Source of the DNA: B1SED10-225 sp964501415
GTDB taxonomy: Bacteria; Bacillota_I; Bacilli_A; Izemoplasmatales; Izemoplasmataceae
Assembly: GCA_964501415.1 (NCBI GenBank)
Contig: CAZCSL010000034.1
Span: 1-8,822, forward strand
Reading direction: 5' to 3'
DNA: 8,822 bases
The notes beneath the pieces were generated by a model. The model made no database searches and had not been told where the DNA came from. It saw only the letters and a list, made by a program, of their open reading frames with translations. Both the position numbers and the translations under genes were made by a program. Of this stretch, positions 1-7,628 are shown piece by piece; within the stretch, counting starts at the first letter, position 1, and every line of letters starts with the position of its first letter.

Positions 1-676
1 TGTGGTTTCTAGACATGATAAACCCGTTGTACTGACGGGTTCTATGAAAAATGCGAGTGAGCTTGGTTACGACGGATTAACCAACCTCGTTTCCAGCATT
101 AAAGTGGTTTTAGATGAACGCTCTAAGTCTAAAGGCGTTTTAGTTGTGATGAATTACCAAATTCATGCGGCTTTTGAGGTTACAAAAACACATACACTTA
201 ATTTAGATACCTTTAAAAGCATTGATTTTGGGCCACTAGGTATTATCGATGATGATGATGTGATTTATTATCGCACCAGAACGCAACGTAAAGCCTATCG
301 TTTGAATAGCGGATGCAATGATAAAGTGGGGTTGATTAAGGCCTACGCAGGATTAGGTAGTGATATATTTGATTTTTATATCGATCAAAACTATGCTGGG
401 TTGGTTATTGAGGCCCTAGGCCGCGGTAATTTACCTGCAATGATGATGGATGGCATTAAAAAAGCCCGCAAAGCCGGCATAGAAATCATCATTGTCTCAA
501 GAGCTGCTGGAGGCCGCGTTTTAGATACCTATGGCTATGTTGGTGGGGGTAAGGACTTAGTCAAACAAGGCTGTATGCTTGGCAAAAACCTTAGTGGGCC
601 AAAAGCACGGATATTACTGATGTTAGCTTTGGTGAATAAACTGTCTCATGAAGAGATTGAACAACTGATCAAATAA
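1..676 (+). CDS. L-asparaginase, 3' part (5' end outside window)
   Basis: Hydrolyses L-asparagine to aspartate and ammonia. The reading frame is open to the left edge, so the N-terminal part, with the first catalytic Thr and the TDT motif, is not in view. About 224 residues remain. Numbering from the codon at base 2, the family marks are TGSM at 12-15, the VTKT segment with the catalytic-site Lys at about 62, FGPLG at 76-80, the EALGRGNLP segment near 138-146 and the C-terminal GPKARILL stretch near 199-206. The GTG at base 2 lies inside the conserved core and is not the start. Cytoplasmic (AnsA-like) and secreted (AnsB-like) types cannot be told apart without the N-terminus, so no symbol is given. 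It is the only + strand gene here, converges on the - strand operon, and ends at a shared terminator. Confidence 0.93.
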   Translation, partial: VVSRHDKPVVLTGSMKNASELGYDGLTNLVSSIKVVLDERSKSKGVLVVMNYQIHAAFEVTKTHTLNLDTFKSIDFGPLGIIDDDDVIYYRTRTQRKAYRLNSGCNDKVGLIKAYAGLGSDIFDFYIDQNYAGLVIEALGRGNLPAMMMDGIKKARKAGIEIIIVSRAAGGRVLDTYGYVGGGKDLVKQGCMLGKNLSGPKARILLMLALVNKLSHEEIEQLIK

Positions 677-700
677 AAAAGCGATTTTAATCGCTTTTTT
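675..700. terminator. Bidirectional intrinsic terminator between convergent genes
   Basis: A six-A run, GCGAT, a four-base loop, ATCGC and a six-T run form an 11-bp perfect hairpin. Read on either strand it is a stem ending in a T tract, so it can stop both the asparaginase transcript and the - strand operon. It overlaps the asparaginase stop codon (674-676) and touches the stop of the - strand gene (702-700). Confidence 0.88.
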
Positions 701-1830
701 TATAGTACGGTATTCATTTCGACCTCATCCAAACGGTCCAATATATTGCTTTCTAACCAGGGTCCGAAGGGTATTTTGGCCTTTTTATCAGCTTTATAGA
801 TGTTTTTTAGATTCAGATAAGCCGTTAAACCCAAGGCTTTCATCGCTAAGGTGTGAGGTTCGTTGATTAAATGGGGATGATATGCCCATGTGGTATCGTT
901 GTTCACTTCAAAGACTTCGGTAAGCAAAGACTCATAATATTTACTCGCTTGCTTGTGCTGCTGTGGTAAGTCAAGTTCGAATAATGCGTGCATGCTTTCG
1001 TGAGCATTTTCCAAAAGCGAAATACGCTTTATCCATCGCTTGTATTTTCGTGTACTAACTTTATTTATGATCACTTGTTCAACGATGGTGGCAAACCCCT
1101 TCAATTTTTGGGGTCTTAACAAGATTGAGTTTTGCGATTGAATCTGATATAGAAAGATGATGCATTTTGATAGTTCGTGTATAAATTTTTTGAGTTCATA
1201 AACACACCTCACCTCCGGTAATAACAAGGTGATGTTCTCGTTTGATATCGCGATACACCGTGGCGTTTTAATCTGGTTGGTTTTGATGATATTTAAAGGC
1301 GATACATCCAAAGAAAGTTTTAACCGTTTTTTAATGTTTTCTAGACAGCTGTTTGGATCAAACGGATCAATCCTTGGTCCTATTGTTTTAAGGACCGATT
1401 CAATGTTTTCATTATTGAGTGGGTATTTTTTGATTAAAGCACGGCGACGTTTTTCGTTTTGTTTTAAAAACACCGCGAGCAAAGTTTTTAAATGCACGTC
1501 TTTAACATCATCAAAATCCATCATCATCGCTTTATAATCATCAAACTTGTAGTCTTTGGCGACTTGGTCGCGTCGCTTTAATAGTTCAAGATGTTTTTGT
1601 ACCTGTTTGTCGTCTAAGAGATCCCTTTGATTTAATGAGGTTTTTAACGATAGAATGTTTGGAGATAGTTCTGTTTTGAGCTGCATTAAAAAGGGGTCTT
1701 TTTTGGTGCTTTGATTTAAAAGACGAAAAACCTTATCTTGATAATCTTGCTTTGGCTGCTTATCTAAAAGTTTATCTAAATAAGCTTGTTGCATGTCTTT
1801 ATAAGCATGTAGAAACGTTTTTTGATTCAT
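700..1830 (-). CDS. Degenerate M3-family metallopeptidase-like protein (probable pseudo-enzyme)
   Basis: A 376-residue protein of uncertain function, rich in Lys, with no signal peptide or clear membrane segment. Several stretches look like thimet oligopeptidase/oligoendopeptidase F (family M3): a helical region with KRRDQVAKDYKFDDY (about 85-99), then FIHELSK (216-222) where M3 enzymes have HExxH, then LRPQKLKGFATIVEQV (238-253), and a C-terminal WAYHPHLINEPH (315-326) resembling the M3 substrate-site region. The second zinc His is replaced by Lys (HELSK), and the third ligand Glu is not at its usual place, so catalysis is doubtful. It is also shorter than typical M3 enzymes (about 560-600 residues). 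The start is uncertain: ATG 1830 lies 10 bases after the ruvA stop, while an in-frame TTG at 1854 would overlap ruvA by 14 bases; neither has a strong ribosome site, so translation is probably coupled to ruvA. Family assignment is by eye; the gene itself is secure. Confidence 0.72.
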   Translation of the reverse strand: MNQKTFLHAYKDMQQAYLDKLLDKQPKQDYQDKVFRLLNQSTKKDPFLMQLKTELSPNILSLKTSLNQRDLLDDKQVQKHLELLKRRDQVAKDYKFDDYKAMMMDFDDVKDVHLKTLLAVFLKQNEKRRRALIKKYPLNNENIESVLKTIGPRIDPFDPNSCLENIKKRLKLSLDVSPLNIIKTNQIKTPRCIAISNENITLLLPEVRCVYELKKFIHELSKCIIFLYQIQSQNSILLRPQKLKGFATIVEQVIINKVSTRKYKRWIKRISLLENAHESMHALFELDLPQQHKQASKYYESLLTEVFEVNNDTTWAYHPHLINEPHTLAMKALGLTAYLNLKNIYKADKKAKIPFGPWLESNILDRLDEVEMNTVL

Positions 1831-1840
1831 GGTATCAAAC

Positions 1841-2401
1841 TCATTTCTGGGCAATGATTTTTAAGGCATCTTTAACCAAGGTGGCTGTATCTTTAGAGGC
1901 ATCGAGCTTCTTGAGGACGCGTTCAATTTCTCTTGCTTTATAACCAAGTGCACGCAGGGCATCTTCAACTTCTTCAAGTTGGCGTTTGCTTTTGACGTTA
2001 ATCTTATCGATTTGTAGTTTGCCTTTTAAATCAAGCACGATTTGCTGGCTAGCCTTGGGGCCGATGCCGGGAAAATTATTCAAGTAGCGACTATCTGAGG
2101 TTTCTATGGCACGGATGATTTCTTCTACCTTGGCCGCGGCTAAAACCGCTAGAGCACTTTTTGGACCAATGCCTTTGACGCTTAACAAGCTTTCGAATAA
2201 GCGTTTTTCTTTTAGGCTTTTAAACCCAAAGAGGGTATGGGCATCTTCACGAACATGGTGATAGGTGAAAAGTTTAATAAAATCATCCATGGTAAAATCA
2301 AAAGGGTTGGGTGTGATGATATGATAGCCAACGCCTTGAACCTCAAGGGTGATTTTTTCGGGTTCAATTTCGGTAATATAACCTTTTAGATAACTATACA
2401 T
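1841..2401 (-). CDS. ruvA: Holliday junction DNA helicase subunit RuvA
   Basis: Binds four-way Holliday junctions as a tetramer and loads the RuvB motor for branch migration during recombinational repair. The 186-residue protein shows all three domains. An N-terminal OB fold starts MYSYLKGYI and includes the GVGYHI segment (about 1-62). Two helix-hairpin-helix motifs follow, SVKGIGPKSAL (74-84) and FPGIGPKASQQI (110-121). After a variable linker comes the small C-terminal domain that contacts RuvB (about 141-186, EDALRALGYKAREIE). Length is close to the usual 190-205. ATG 2401 has AGGAG seven bases upstream. It lies 38 bases after the preceding mgtE stop with no terminator between, so it is probably read from the same transcript. 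RuvB, the usual next gene, is not here; the following gene is a peptidase-like protein. Confidence 0.96.
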   Translation of the reverse strand: MYSYLKGYITEIEPEKITLEVQGVGYHIITPNPFDFTMDDFIKLFTYHHVREDAHTLFGFKSLKEKRLFESLLSVKGIGPKSALAVLAAAKVEEIIRAIETSDSRYLNNFPGIGPKASQQIVLDLKGKLQIDKINVKSKRQLEEVEDALRALGYKAREIERVLKKLDASKDTATLVKDALKIIAQK

Positions 2402-2439
2402 AGGCTAGCTCCTATCTTTTTTGGTTTGTATATAAACTG

Positions 2440-3852
2440 TTATAGTACGTTTAAAATTAATGCCGTGGCTAGGCCAAAATAAACAAATAGCGCAACCACA
2501 TCGTTTATGGTTGTGACAAACGGACCACTGGCTACGGCAGGGTCAATCTTTAAGACGTTTAAAATGAGTGGAATGACGGAACCTAAAAAAGCAGAGACAA
2601 CTAAGGCGGAAAACACGCTTAAACCTACGACGCTCGCAACCGTTATCGCGGCAATTTGATCACCTACAATACCGATAGGAATCATGGATAAAAAGCCCCA
2701 GGCGGTTAAAAATGCCATACTACCGAGCAATAACCCATTGATGAGGCCAATACTGACTTCTTGTAATAAGTGCGTTGTCACGTTAATCCGGCTTTTTAAT
2801 GTCTTTTTAGATATTTTTAAAATCGTAACCGCTAATGATTGGGTTCCGATATTACCGGCCATATCCATTATGAGCGGTTGGAATAATACCAAGGCCGTAA
2901 TGGTAGCTATGGTCGCTTCAAACGAAGCGATGACCGTGGCTATGATGATGTTCATCAACAACAATAACGTCAGCCAAGGCAAGCGTTTTTTAACGATTGT
3001 CTTAGGCGTATCATGAATATCGCTATCGCTATAAAGACCCGCGAGTTTTTGATAGTCATCAGAGGCTTCTTCCTCAATGATATCCATCGCGTCATTCATG
3101 GTCAAAATACCTTCTATGGTCATATCATCATCTAAAACGGGCATGGCGGTGGTGTCGTATTTTTGAATATCTTTAACGACTTCTTGAATCCCGTCGTTTA
3201 CGTTGACGGCGTAATAGTTAGTTTGCATAATTTTATCGATCGTTTTGGGGTGTTTGGCCACAATCAAGTCTTTTAAATCTACGATACCAAGCAGTTTTTC
3301 TTGTTCATCTAAAACGAACATGGTATCGATGACTTCCACTGAATCGGCTTGTTTGACTAAAATCTTCATGGCTTCTTTAACATCCATGGCGGGATTAAGG
3401 CGAATATAGTTCGTATTCATCTCACTACCCGCGGTGAGGTGTTTATATCTTGATAATTCTCTTAAGGAATCGCGTTTTTCATCTTCAAGCAAAACCATGA
3501 AGGCTAAGGAATCTTCATGTTTTAGGTGTTGTAAGATATCCACTGCATCATCGTTTTCCATAAACGTCAAAACCTTGGCCGCTAAGGTTTTGTCTAGTTC
3601 CATGATGAATTTTGCGGCGGTTTCTTCGCTTATTTGAGCGATGGCTTTAGATAGTTTTTCAATGCTTAAAAACAAGCAAAGTCTTTTGCGCTCTTCAGGC
3701 GTTAAGCCTTGCATTGCTTCGCTGATATCATAGGCGTGATAGCGTTCTAATTTAGCTTTTAAGGCCTTTTCTCTTTTTTCATGTTTGACTAGCGCGATAA
3801 TTTCTTTTGGTTTGTTGCGCTTTAATATCGGTAAGGGTCTTAAACTTCTCAT
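2440..3852 (-). CDS. mgtE: Magnesium transporter MgtE, second tandem copy
   Basis: Cytoplasmic-membrane Mg2+ channel of the MgtE family, 470 residues. Order of parts: helical N domain (about 1-138), two CBS domains (about 140-265), plug helix (about 266-290), then five membrane segments (about 291-313, 317-345, 366-396, 398-432, 446-468). Family marks are AGNIGTQSLAVT (332-343) and DPAVASGPFVTTIND (437-451); Asp451 matches the acidic residue at the ion site of the pore. It differs from the neighbouring copy at the N-domain/CBS junction, where KHLTAGSEMNT (137-147) replaces QEETAGSIMTT, and it has Asp330 where the other has Gly. The ATG sits one base after the TAA of the upstream mgtE, with a G-rich stretch as ribosome site, so translation is coupled. 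MgtE acts as a homodimer in studied bacteria; a heterodimer of the two copies is possible but not shown. Confidence 0.95.
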   Translation of the reverse strand: MRSLRPLPILKRNKPKEIIALVKHEKREKALKAKLERYHAYDISEAMQGLTPEERKRLCLFLSIEKLSKAIAQISEETAAKFIMELDKTLAAKVLTFMENDDAVDILQHLKHEDSLAFMVLLEDEKRDSLRELSRYKHLTAGSEMNTNYIRLNPAMDVKEAMKILVKQADSVEVIDTMFVLDEQEKLLGIVDLKDLIVAKHPKTIDKIMQTNYYAVNVNDGIQEVVKDIQKYDTTAMPVLDDDMTIEGILTMNDAMDIIEEEASDDYQKLAGLYSDSDIHDTPKTIVKKRLPWLTLLLLMNIIIATVIASFEATIATITALVLFQPLIMDMAGNIGTQSLAVTILKISKKTLKSRINVTTHLLQEVSIGLINGLLLGSMAFLTAWGFLSMIPIGIVGDQIAAITVASVVGLSVFSALVVSAFLGSVIPLILNVLKIDPAVASGPFVTTINDVVALFVYFGLATALILNVL

Positions 3853-3853
3853 T

Positions 3854-5245
3854 TTAAGCCCCCCATATCCCTAGAATGACAATCGCGGCAATGGTAAAAT
3901 AAACAACCAAGCCTAAGATATCATTCAACGTTGTGATAAAGGGACCACTAGCAACCGCGGGGTCCACTTTAAGTTTGTGAAGCGTCAGGGGAATAATCGC
4001 ACCAAATACCGATGCCATGCTAAGGGCAATCGCCGCAGACATACCGACGGTCATAGCAATTAACCAAACCGCATGATCAAGCGCAATGAAATCAATGCTA
4101 GTAAGAACGGTTAAAAACAAAGTGGTCGTTGTAAATGAAAACACACCGATGCTCATGCCGTTGAGTACACCTACTTTAAGTTCTTTAAAGACGTGTGTTT
4201 TAGCGGACGTAAAATCTTGAAAATAGTTTTTACTCAGCCCCCGCACCGTTACCGCTAAAGATTGGGTTCCGGTGTTTCCTGCCATACCTAAAATTAAGGG
4301 TTGGAAAAATACCAATGCAGTTATTTGTGCAATCGTGTCTTCAAACCCACCAATGATAGCAGAAACGATTAAGCCAAGGGCTAACAATAACGTTAACCAT
4401 GGCAAGCGATGAAAGGCCGATTTTAAAACGGATCGATTTACGCTTTCTTCTGGAGAGATGGTCGCAAAACGCGCATAGTCTTCATCGGTTTCCTGATCTA
4501 AAATATCCGCGGCATCATCCATGGTAATAACGCCTTTTAATTGCTTGTTTTCATCGACGACGGGCAAAAGATACATGCCGTAGTTTTGAATTAATCGTGC
4601 GACTTCTTCTGTATGGTCATCTTCTTTGACGGTAATAAAATCGACAAACATCAAATCTTCGATTTTTTTAGGCGCTCTGGCTTGAATCAGTTTCTTTAAT
4701 TCAATGATGCCTTCTAATACACCGGCTTCATCTAAGACAAACAGTCTTTGAATGCCTTCGGTGGTCTTGGCATTAGCGATGAGTTCACGCATCGCGTCTT
4801 TGACGTCCATGCCTTTTTGCAAACTGATAAAATCCGTCGTCATAATAGACCCGGCCGTTTCCTCTTGATAATCGATAAGTTGCTTTAAGTTATCGACGAA
4901 TGCTTTGGGCATATGATTGAAGACGGCGCTTTTTTCTTTGCTCGTCATAGGCTTCATGATATCCGTCGCATCATCAATTTCCATTTCAATCAATATGTTT
5001 GCCGCTAGCGTTGGCGGTATCATTTTAAAGACTTTTGTAATAATCAATGGATCTGGATAAGCCAATATGGGTGCTAAGCGTTTTGGGTCCAGTTTTTGCA
5101 TGAATTGTTTTTGTGCGTCATCATCCAATAACAAAAAATATTCTGCGATATCAGAAGGATGGTATTCAGAAAGTTTTTTTAAACCTGATTTTGATTTAAT
5201 CAGTTTTAAAAGATCTATTTGGTGGTGGTCGTTTTTGGACATCAT
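3854..5245 (-). CDS. mgtE: Magnesium transporter MgtE, first tandem copy
   Basis: Mg2+ channel of the cytoplasmic membrane, 463 residues, with the full MgtE plan: N domain (about 1-127) containing EIDDATDIM (89-97); two CBS domains (about 128-255) opened by QEETAGSIMTT (127-137); plug helix; five membrane segments in about 281-460. The pore marks are GNTGTQSLAVT (323-333) and DPAVASGPFITTLND (428-442), with Asp442 at the ion site. Acidic residues in the N and CBS domains, which in the Thermus protein bind Mg2+ and close the channel, are better kept here than in the second copy. ATG 5245 and ATG 5242 are adjacent; GGAG is five bases before the first and eight before the second, so either may be used. 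It follows obgE by 31 bases, which leaves no room for an M-box riboswitch, so gating by the CBS domains may be the main control. Confidence 0.96.
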   Translation of the reverse strand: MMSKNDHHQIDLLKLIKSKSGLKKLSEYHPSDIAEYFLLLDDDAQKQFMQKLDPKRLAPILAYPDPLIITKVFKMIPPTLAANILIEMEIDDATDIMKPMTSKEKSAVFNHMPKAFVDNLKQLIDYQEETAGSIMTTDFISLQKGMDVKDAMRELIANAKTTEGIQRLFVLDEAGVLEGIIELKKLIQARAPKKIEDLMFVDFITVKEDDHTEEVARLIQNYGMYLLPVVDENKQLKGVITMDDAADILDQETDEDYARFATISPEESVNRSVLKSAFHRLPWLTLLLALGLIVSAIIGGFEDTIAQITALVFFQPLILGMAGNTGTQSLAVTVRGLSKNYFQDFTSAKTHVFKELKVGVLNGMSIGVFSFTTTTLFLTVLTSIDFIALDHAVWLIAMTVGMSAAIALSMASVFGAIIPLTLHKLKVDPAVASGPFITTLNDILGLVVYFTIAAIVILGIWGA

Positions 5246-5276
5246 GCCAGCTCCTCATATAGTTTTTGTGCGAACT

Positions 5277-6560
5277 TTAGTCGATAAATTCGAAGGATAT
5301 ATCAAAGATTCTTACCGTATCGCCGTGTTTAACCCCACGTTCTCTTAACGCTTGGTCGATGCCGAGGCCTCTTAGTTGTCGGGCAAATCGTCTCACCGAT
5401 TGTTCTTTGTCGAAATCAGTCATCTCAAAGATGCGTCTTAGTCCTTCGCCGCCAATTTCGTAAATCCCATCGTCTCCCTTTTTAATGGTATAAGGGGACT
5501 TATCGGCGGTGAACTCATAAACAACGGGTTCATCAAAGTCTTTGGCCTCGTATAAACTTTCTTTTTTGATCTCATCTAATTCATCGGCGGTTTCATGAAT
5601 CAAAACATCTAAATTATCTTTGGTGTAGGCGCTTATTGGGATGATTTTAATGGGTTCAGATAAATGTTTTTTAAAGGTTTCTAAGTTTTCCTTGGCATTT
5701 GGCATATCCATTTTATTGGCCACAATAATTTGAGGACGGGTTGCTAGATGCGTCTTATAAGCTTTGAGTTCTTTTTGAATGGTCACATAATCTTGATAAG
5801 GATTGCGGCCTTCAAACGCGCTCATATCAATAACATGCAATAACAGACGCGTGCGTTCGATGTGTCTTAAAAACGCTTGGCCTAACCCTTCGCCCAAAGA
5901 AGCCCCTTCAATCAATCCAGGCATATCCGCTACGACATAGCTTCTTTGGTCATTGGTACTCACCATCCCTAAATTAGGGGTAATGGTCGTAAAGTGATAC
6001 GCCGCGATTTTTGGTTTGGCTTTGGAAATGGCGCTAATAATCGTGCTTTTGCCTACTGAAGGCATGCCGATCAAACCGACATCGGCCAATAATTTAAGTT
6101 CCAGGCGAATATCTAACTTAGCCGAGGGCTCGCCTTTTTCGGCAATATCAGGTGCGGTGTTGCGACTGGAGGTAAACTTAACGTTCCCACGGCCCCCGCG
6201 GCCTCCTTTTAATACCGTCACACGTTGTTTGTGTTCGGTGATATCGGCAATCACTTTCCCGGTTTTGTCATTAAAAATACTCGTTCCCACCGGTACCCTC
6301 AAAACGAGGTCATCGCCGTCTTTACCATGCATTTTTTTGTTTTGTCCGTTTTCGCCATCTCCGGCATTTCGGTGTTTGTTATAGCGGTATTCAAGTAAGG
6401 TGGATAAGCCTTCATCCCCTTCAAAGATAACATCACCACCCTTGCCACCATCGCCACCAGAAGGACCACCCTTAGGCACGTATTTTTCACGACGAAAAGC
6501 GCTCATGCCATCACCACCACGACCGCTTTCTATTTGTAGTTTCACTAAATCGATAAACAT
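5277..6560 (-). CDS. obgE: GTPase Obg (ObgE/CgtA), 50S ribosome assembly
   Basis: Large essential GTPase that binds the 50S subunit late in assembly and links it to growth and stress signals. The 427-residue protein has the Gly-rich Obg fold (1-158, with GGPSGGDGGKGGD at 31-43), a G domain (159 to about 335) and the C-terminal OCT domain (about 345-427) found in Bacillota Obg. G motifs are GMPSVGKS (165-172), the FTTITPNLG switch (190-198), DMPG (212-215), NKMD (282-285) and ISAYT (309-313). GMPSVGKS has Met where Phe is most common. ATG 6560 lies nine bases after the stop of the preceding gene, and its GAGGTG site overlaps that gene's end, so the two are translationally linked. Obg downstream of rplU and rpmA is the classic Bacillota arrangement; here one gene and a terminator lie between. 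Confidence 0.98.
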   Translation of the reverse strand: MFIDLVKLQIESGRGGDGMSAFRREKYVPKGGPSGGDGGKGGDVIFEGDEGLSTLLEYRYNKHRNAGDGENGQNKKMHGKDGDDLVLRVPVGTSIFNDKTGKVIADITEHKQRVTVLKGGRGGRGNVKFTSSRNTAPDIAEKGEPSAKLDIRLELKLLADVGLIGMPSVGKSTIISAISKAKPKIAAYHFTTITPNLGMVSTNDQRSYVVADMPGLIEGASLGEGLGQAFLRHIERTRLLLHVIDMSAFEGRNPYQDYVTIQKELKAYKTHLATRPQIIVANKMDMPNAKENLETFKKHLSEPIKIIPISAYTKDNLDVLIHETADELDEIKKESLYEAKDFDEPVVYEFTADKSPYTIKKGDDGIYEIGGEGLRRIFEMTDFDKEQSVRRFARQLRGLGIDQALRERGVKHGDTVRIFDISFEFID

Positions 6561-6569
6561 GTTAACACC

Positions 6570-7568
6570 TCACAGTAAGTTAAACCAATGCATCAATGCT
6601 TCGCGGTTATCAAAAATCAAAACGTGCTTTTTGTGTCGCAATTGATTGATAATGGCTTCAAGCTTATGTCGCTTGGGTTCAAAAAAGGCGACATATTGTA
6701 AGAACTCTTGGTCGAGTTCTTCGATACAACCCGTTGCCATATCGCTACGGTAACGGTGTTTGTAGACGTTTTCTCTTCGCTTGACCCCTTTTAAGGCAGT
6801 GGTTTCATCATAGTTTAACAATATGATCATATCGCTGATAGCCACGCGGTCTTCGAAGTTGGTATGATTGGTATAATTGCCGTCCATCACAAAGCGACGG
6901 TGAGCTCTTAAATATGATAATACGGCTTTGTTAAAGGCTGGTTTACTTAAAGACTGCCAGTTTCTTAGCCAATAGATGGTATCTAGGTGCAACACATCCA
7001 AAGACAATCTTTCTCCTAGCATGCGCGCTAAAGTTGTTTTTCCGGTACCCGCATTACCAAAAATTAAAATCTTGTGGGCATCGGTAAAATCAACCTTTCT
7101 TTCATAAGCCAAACGATCGATGCTTTTAAGGTAACCCCGCGGTTCAAATTGGTGTTTTCTAAGCAAACGGCGCATCGGGGTGTTTCCCGCATGCGTATCG
7201 ATCCTTAAACCGCTGTAATTTTTTTGTTTGGTGTGGTTGATGCCAAAAACCATCAGTTGATCGGCAATCCCTTGGCCTTGATAATCGGGATGAATCATCA
7301 AGCGGTGGATGACCATACCATTCTTTTCTTTCCAGTTTATGACTCGGTAGGCCGTTTCATCCTCAGGATAGATAACCATCATGCCTTTGATGGTTTGCTC
7401 ACTTTCATAAACGTACAAGTGTTGTTTTGAGATATCCGATTTGAAGTGTGGTTTTCTAGGATAGGAAAAAGACCATTGACTGCGGTGGTTTTTTCGCATA
7501 TGAGCAATGGTATTTAAAGCGATATCATCTAAGCTATTTAAATCTTCTAGCGTCGCTAGTCTAATCAT
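6570..7568 (-). CDS. GNAT acetyltransferase fused to FlaR-like P-loop kinase domain
   Basis: A 332-residue two-domain protein. Residues 1 to about 155 form a GNAT N-acetyltransferase: start MIRLATLEDL, motif A with HRLMIHPDYQGQGIADQLM (88-106; the QGQGIA part fits the acetyl-CoA loop), then LRIDTHAGNTPM (121-132) and F141EPRGY. Residues from about 165 form a P-loop domain like the 'topology modulation' FlaR/adenylate kinase-like family: Walker A GNAGTGKT (171-178), LDTIYW (195-200), VMDGNY (227-232) and a C-terminal CIEELDQEFLQYV (281-293). Substrates of both halves are unknown. An upstream in-frame ATG at 7595 is rejected because the promoter's expected start of transcription is at about 7594, and ATG 7568 has AGGTG five bases upstream and the usual GNAT beginning. 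It is the first gene of the obgE-mgtE-ruvA unit and sits where Bacillus has spo0B. Confidence 0.9.
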   Translation of the reverse strand: MIRLATLEDLNSLDDIALNTIAHMRKNHRSQWSFSYPRKPHFKSDISKQHLYVYESEQTIKGMMVIYPEDETAYRVINWKEKNGMVIHRLMIHPDYQGQGIADQLMVFGINHTKQKNYSGLRIDTHAGNTPMRRLLRKHQFEPRGYLKSIDRLAYERKVDFTDAHKILIFGNAGTGKTTLARMLGERLSLDVLHLDTIYWLRNWQSLSKPAFNKAVLSYLRAHRRFVMDGNYTNHTNFEDRVAISDMIILLNYDETTALKGVKRRENVYKHRYRSDMATGCIEELDQEFLQYVAFFEPKRHKLEAIINQLRHKKHVLIFDNREALMHWFNLL

Positions 7569-7570
7569 AT

Positions 7571-7578
7571 CCTCACCT
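7571..7578 (-). promoter_or_regulatory. Ribosome binding site of the GNAT-kinase gene
   Basis: AGGTGAGG on the - strand lies just before ATG 7568, with AGGTG five bases from it. It supports this start over the in-frame ATG at 7595. Confidence 0.7.
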
Positions 7579-7600
7579 TTTGTGCCTGTCTTCAAGGTTT

Positions 7601-7628
7601 ATTATACAATGACTAAAAAAAATGGCAA
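7601..7628 (-). promoter_or_regulatory. Sigma-A type promoter for the GNAT-kinase/obgE/mgtE/ruvA unit
   Basis: On the - strand TTGCCA (7628-7623, five of six matches to TTGACA), a 16-base spacer, and a perfect TATAAT (7606-7601). Transcription would begin near 7594, giving a leader of about 26 bases before ATG 7568. The -35 box lies in the distal arm of the rpmA terminator and the T tract forms part of the spacer. Confidence 0.72.

Noticed and set aside
1229..1537. Open frame of 102 codons on the + strand inside the M3-like gene
   Set aside because: No ribosome site or recognisable domain; explained as a shadow of the longer - strand gene, whose neighbours and terminator fit.
2402..2460. Possible promoter before ruvA (AT-rich stretch with TATATA)
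   Set aside because: No convincing -35 box at proper spacing; a 38-base gap in a packed operon is better explained by co-transcription.
6016..6384. Open frame of 122 codons on the + strand opposite obgE
   Set aside because: It is the antisense of the Gly-rich and G-domain parts of a certain obgE gene; low-complexity Pro/Ser composition and no ribosome site.
6420..6540. Repeated CCACC-like motifs
   Set aside because: They are the complement of glycine codons in the Gly-rich N-terminal Obg domain, not a DNA repeat element.
7569..7595. ATG 7595 as start of the GNAT-kinase gene
   Set aside because: It coincides with the predicted transcription start, so it could only be a leaderless start, while ATG 7568 has a ribosome site and the family's usual N-terminus.
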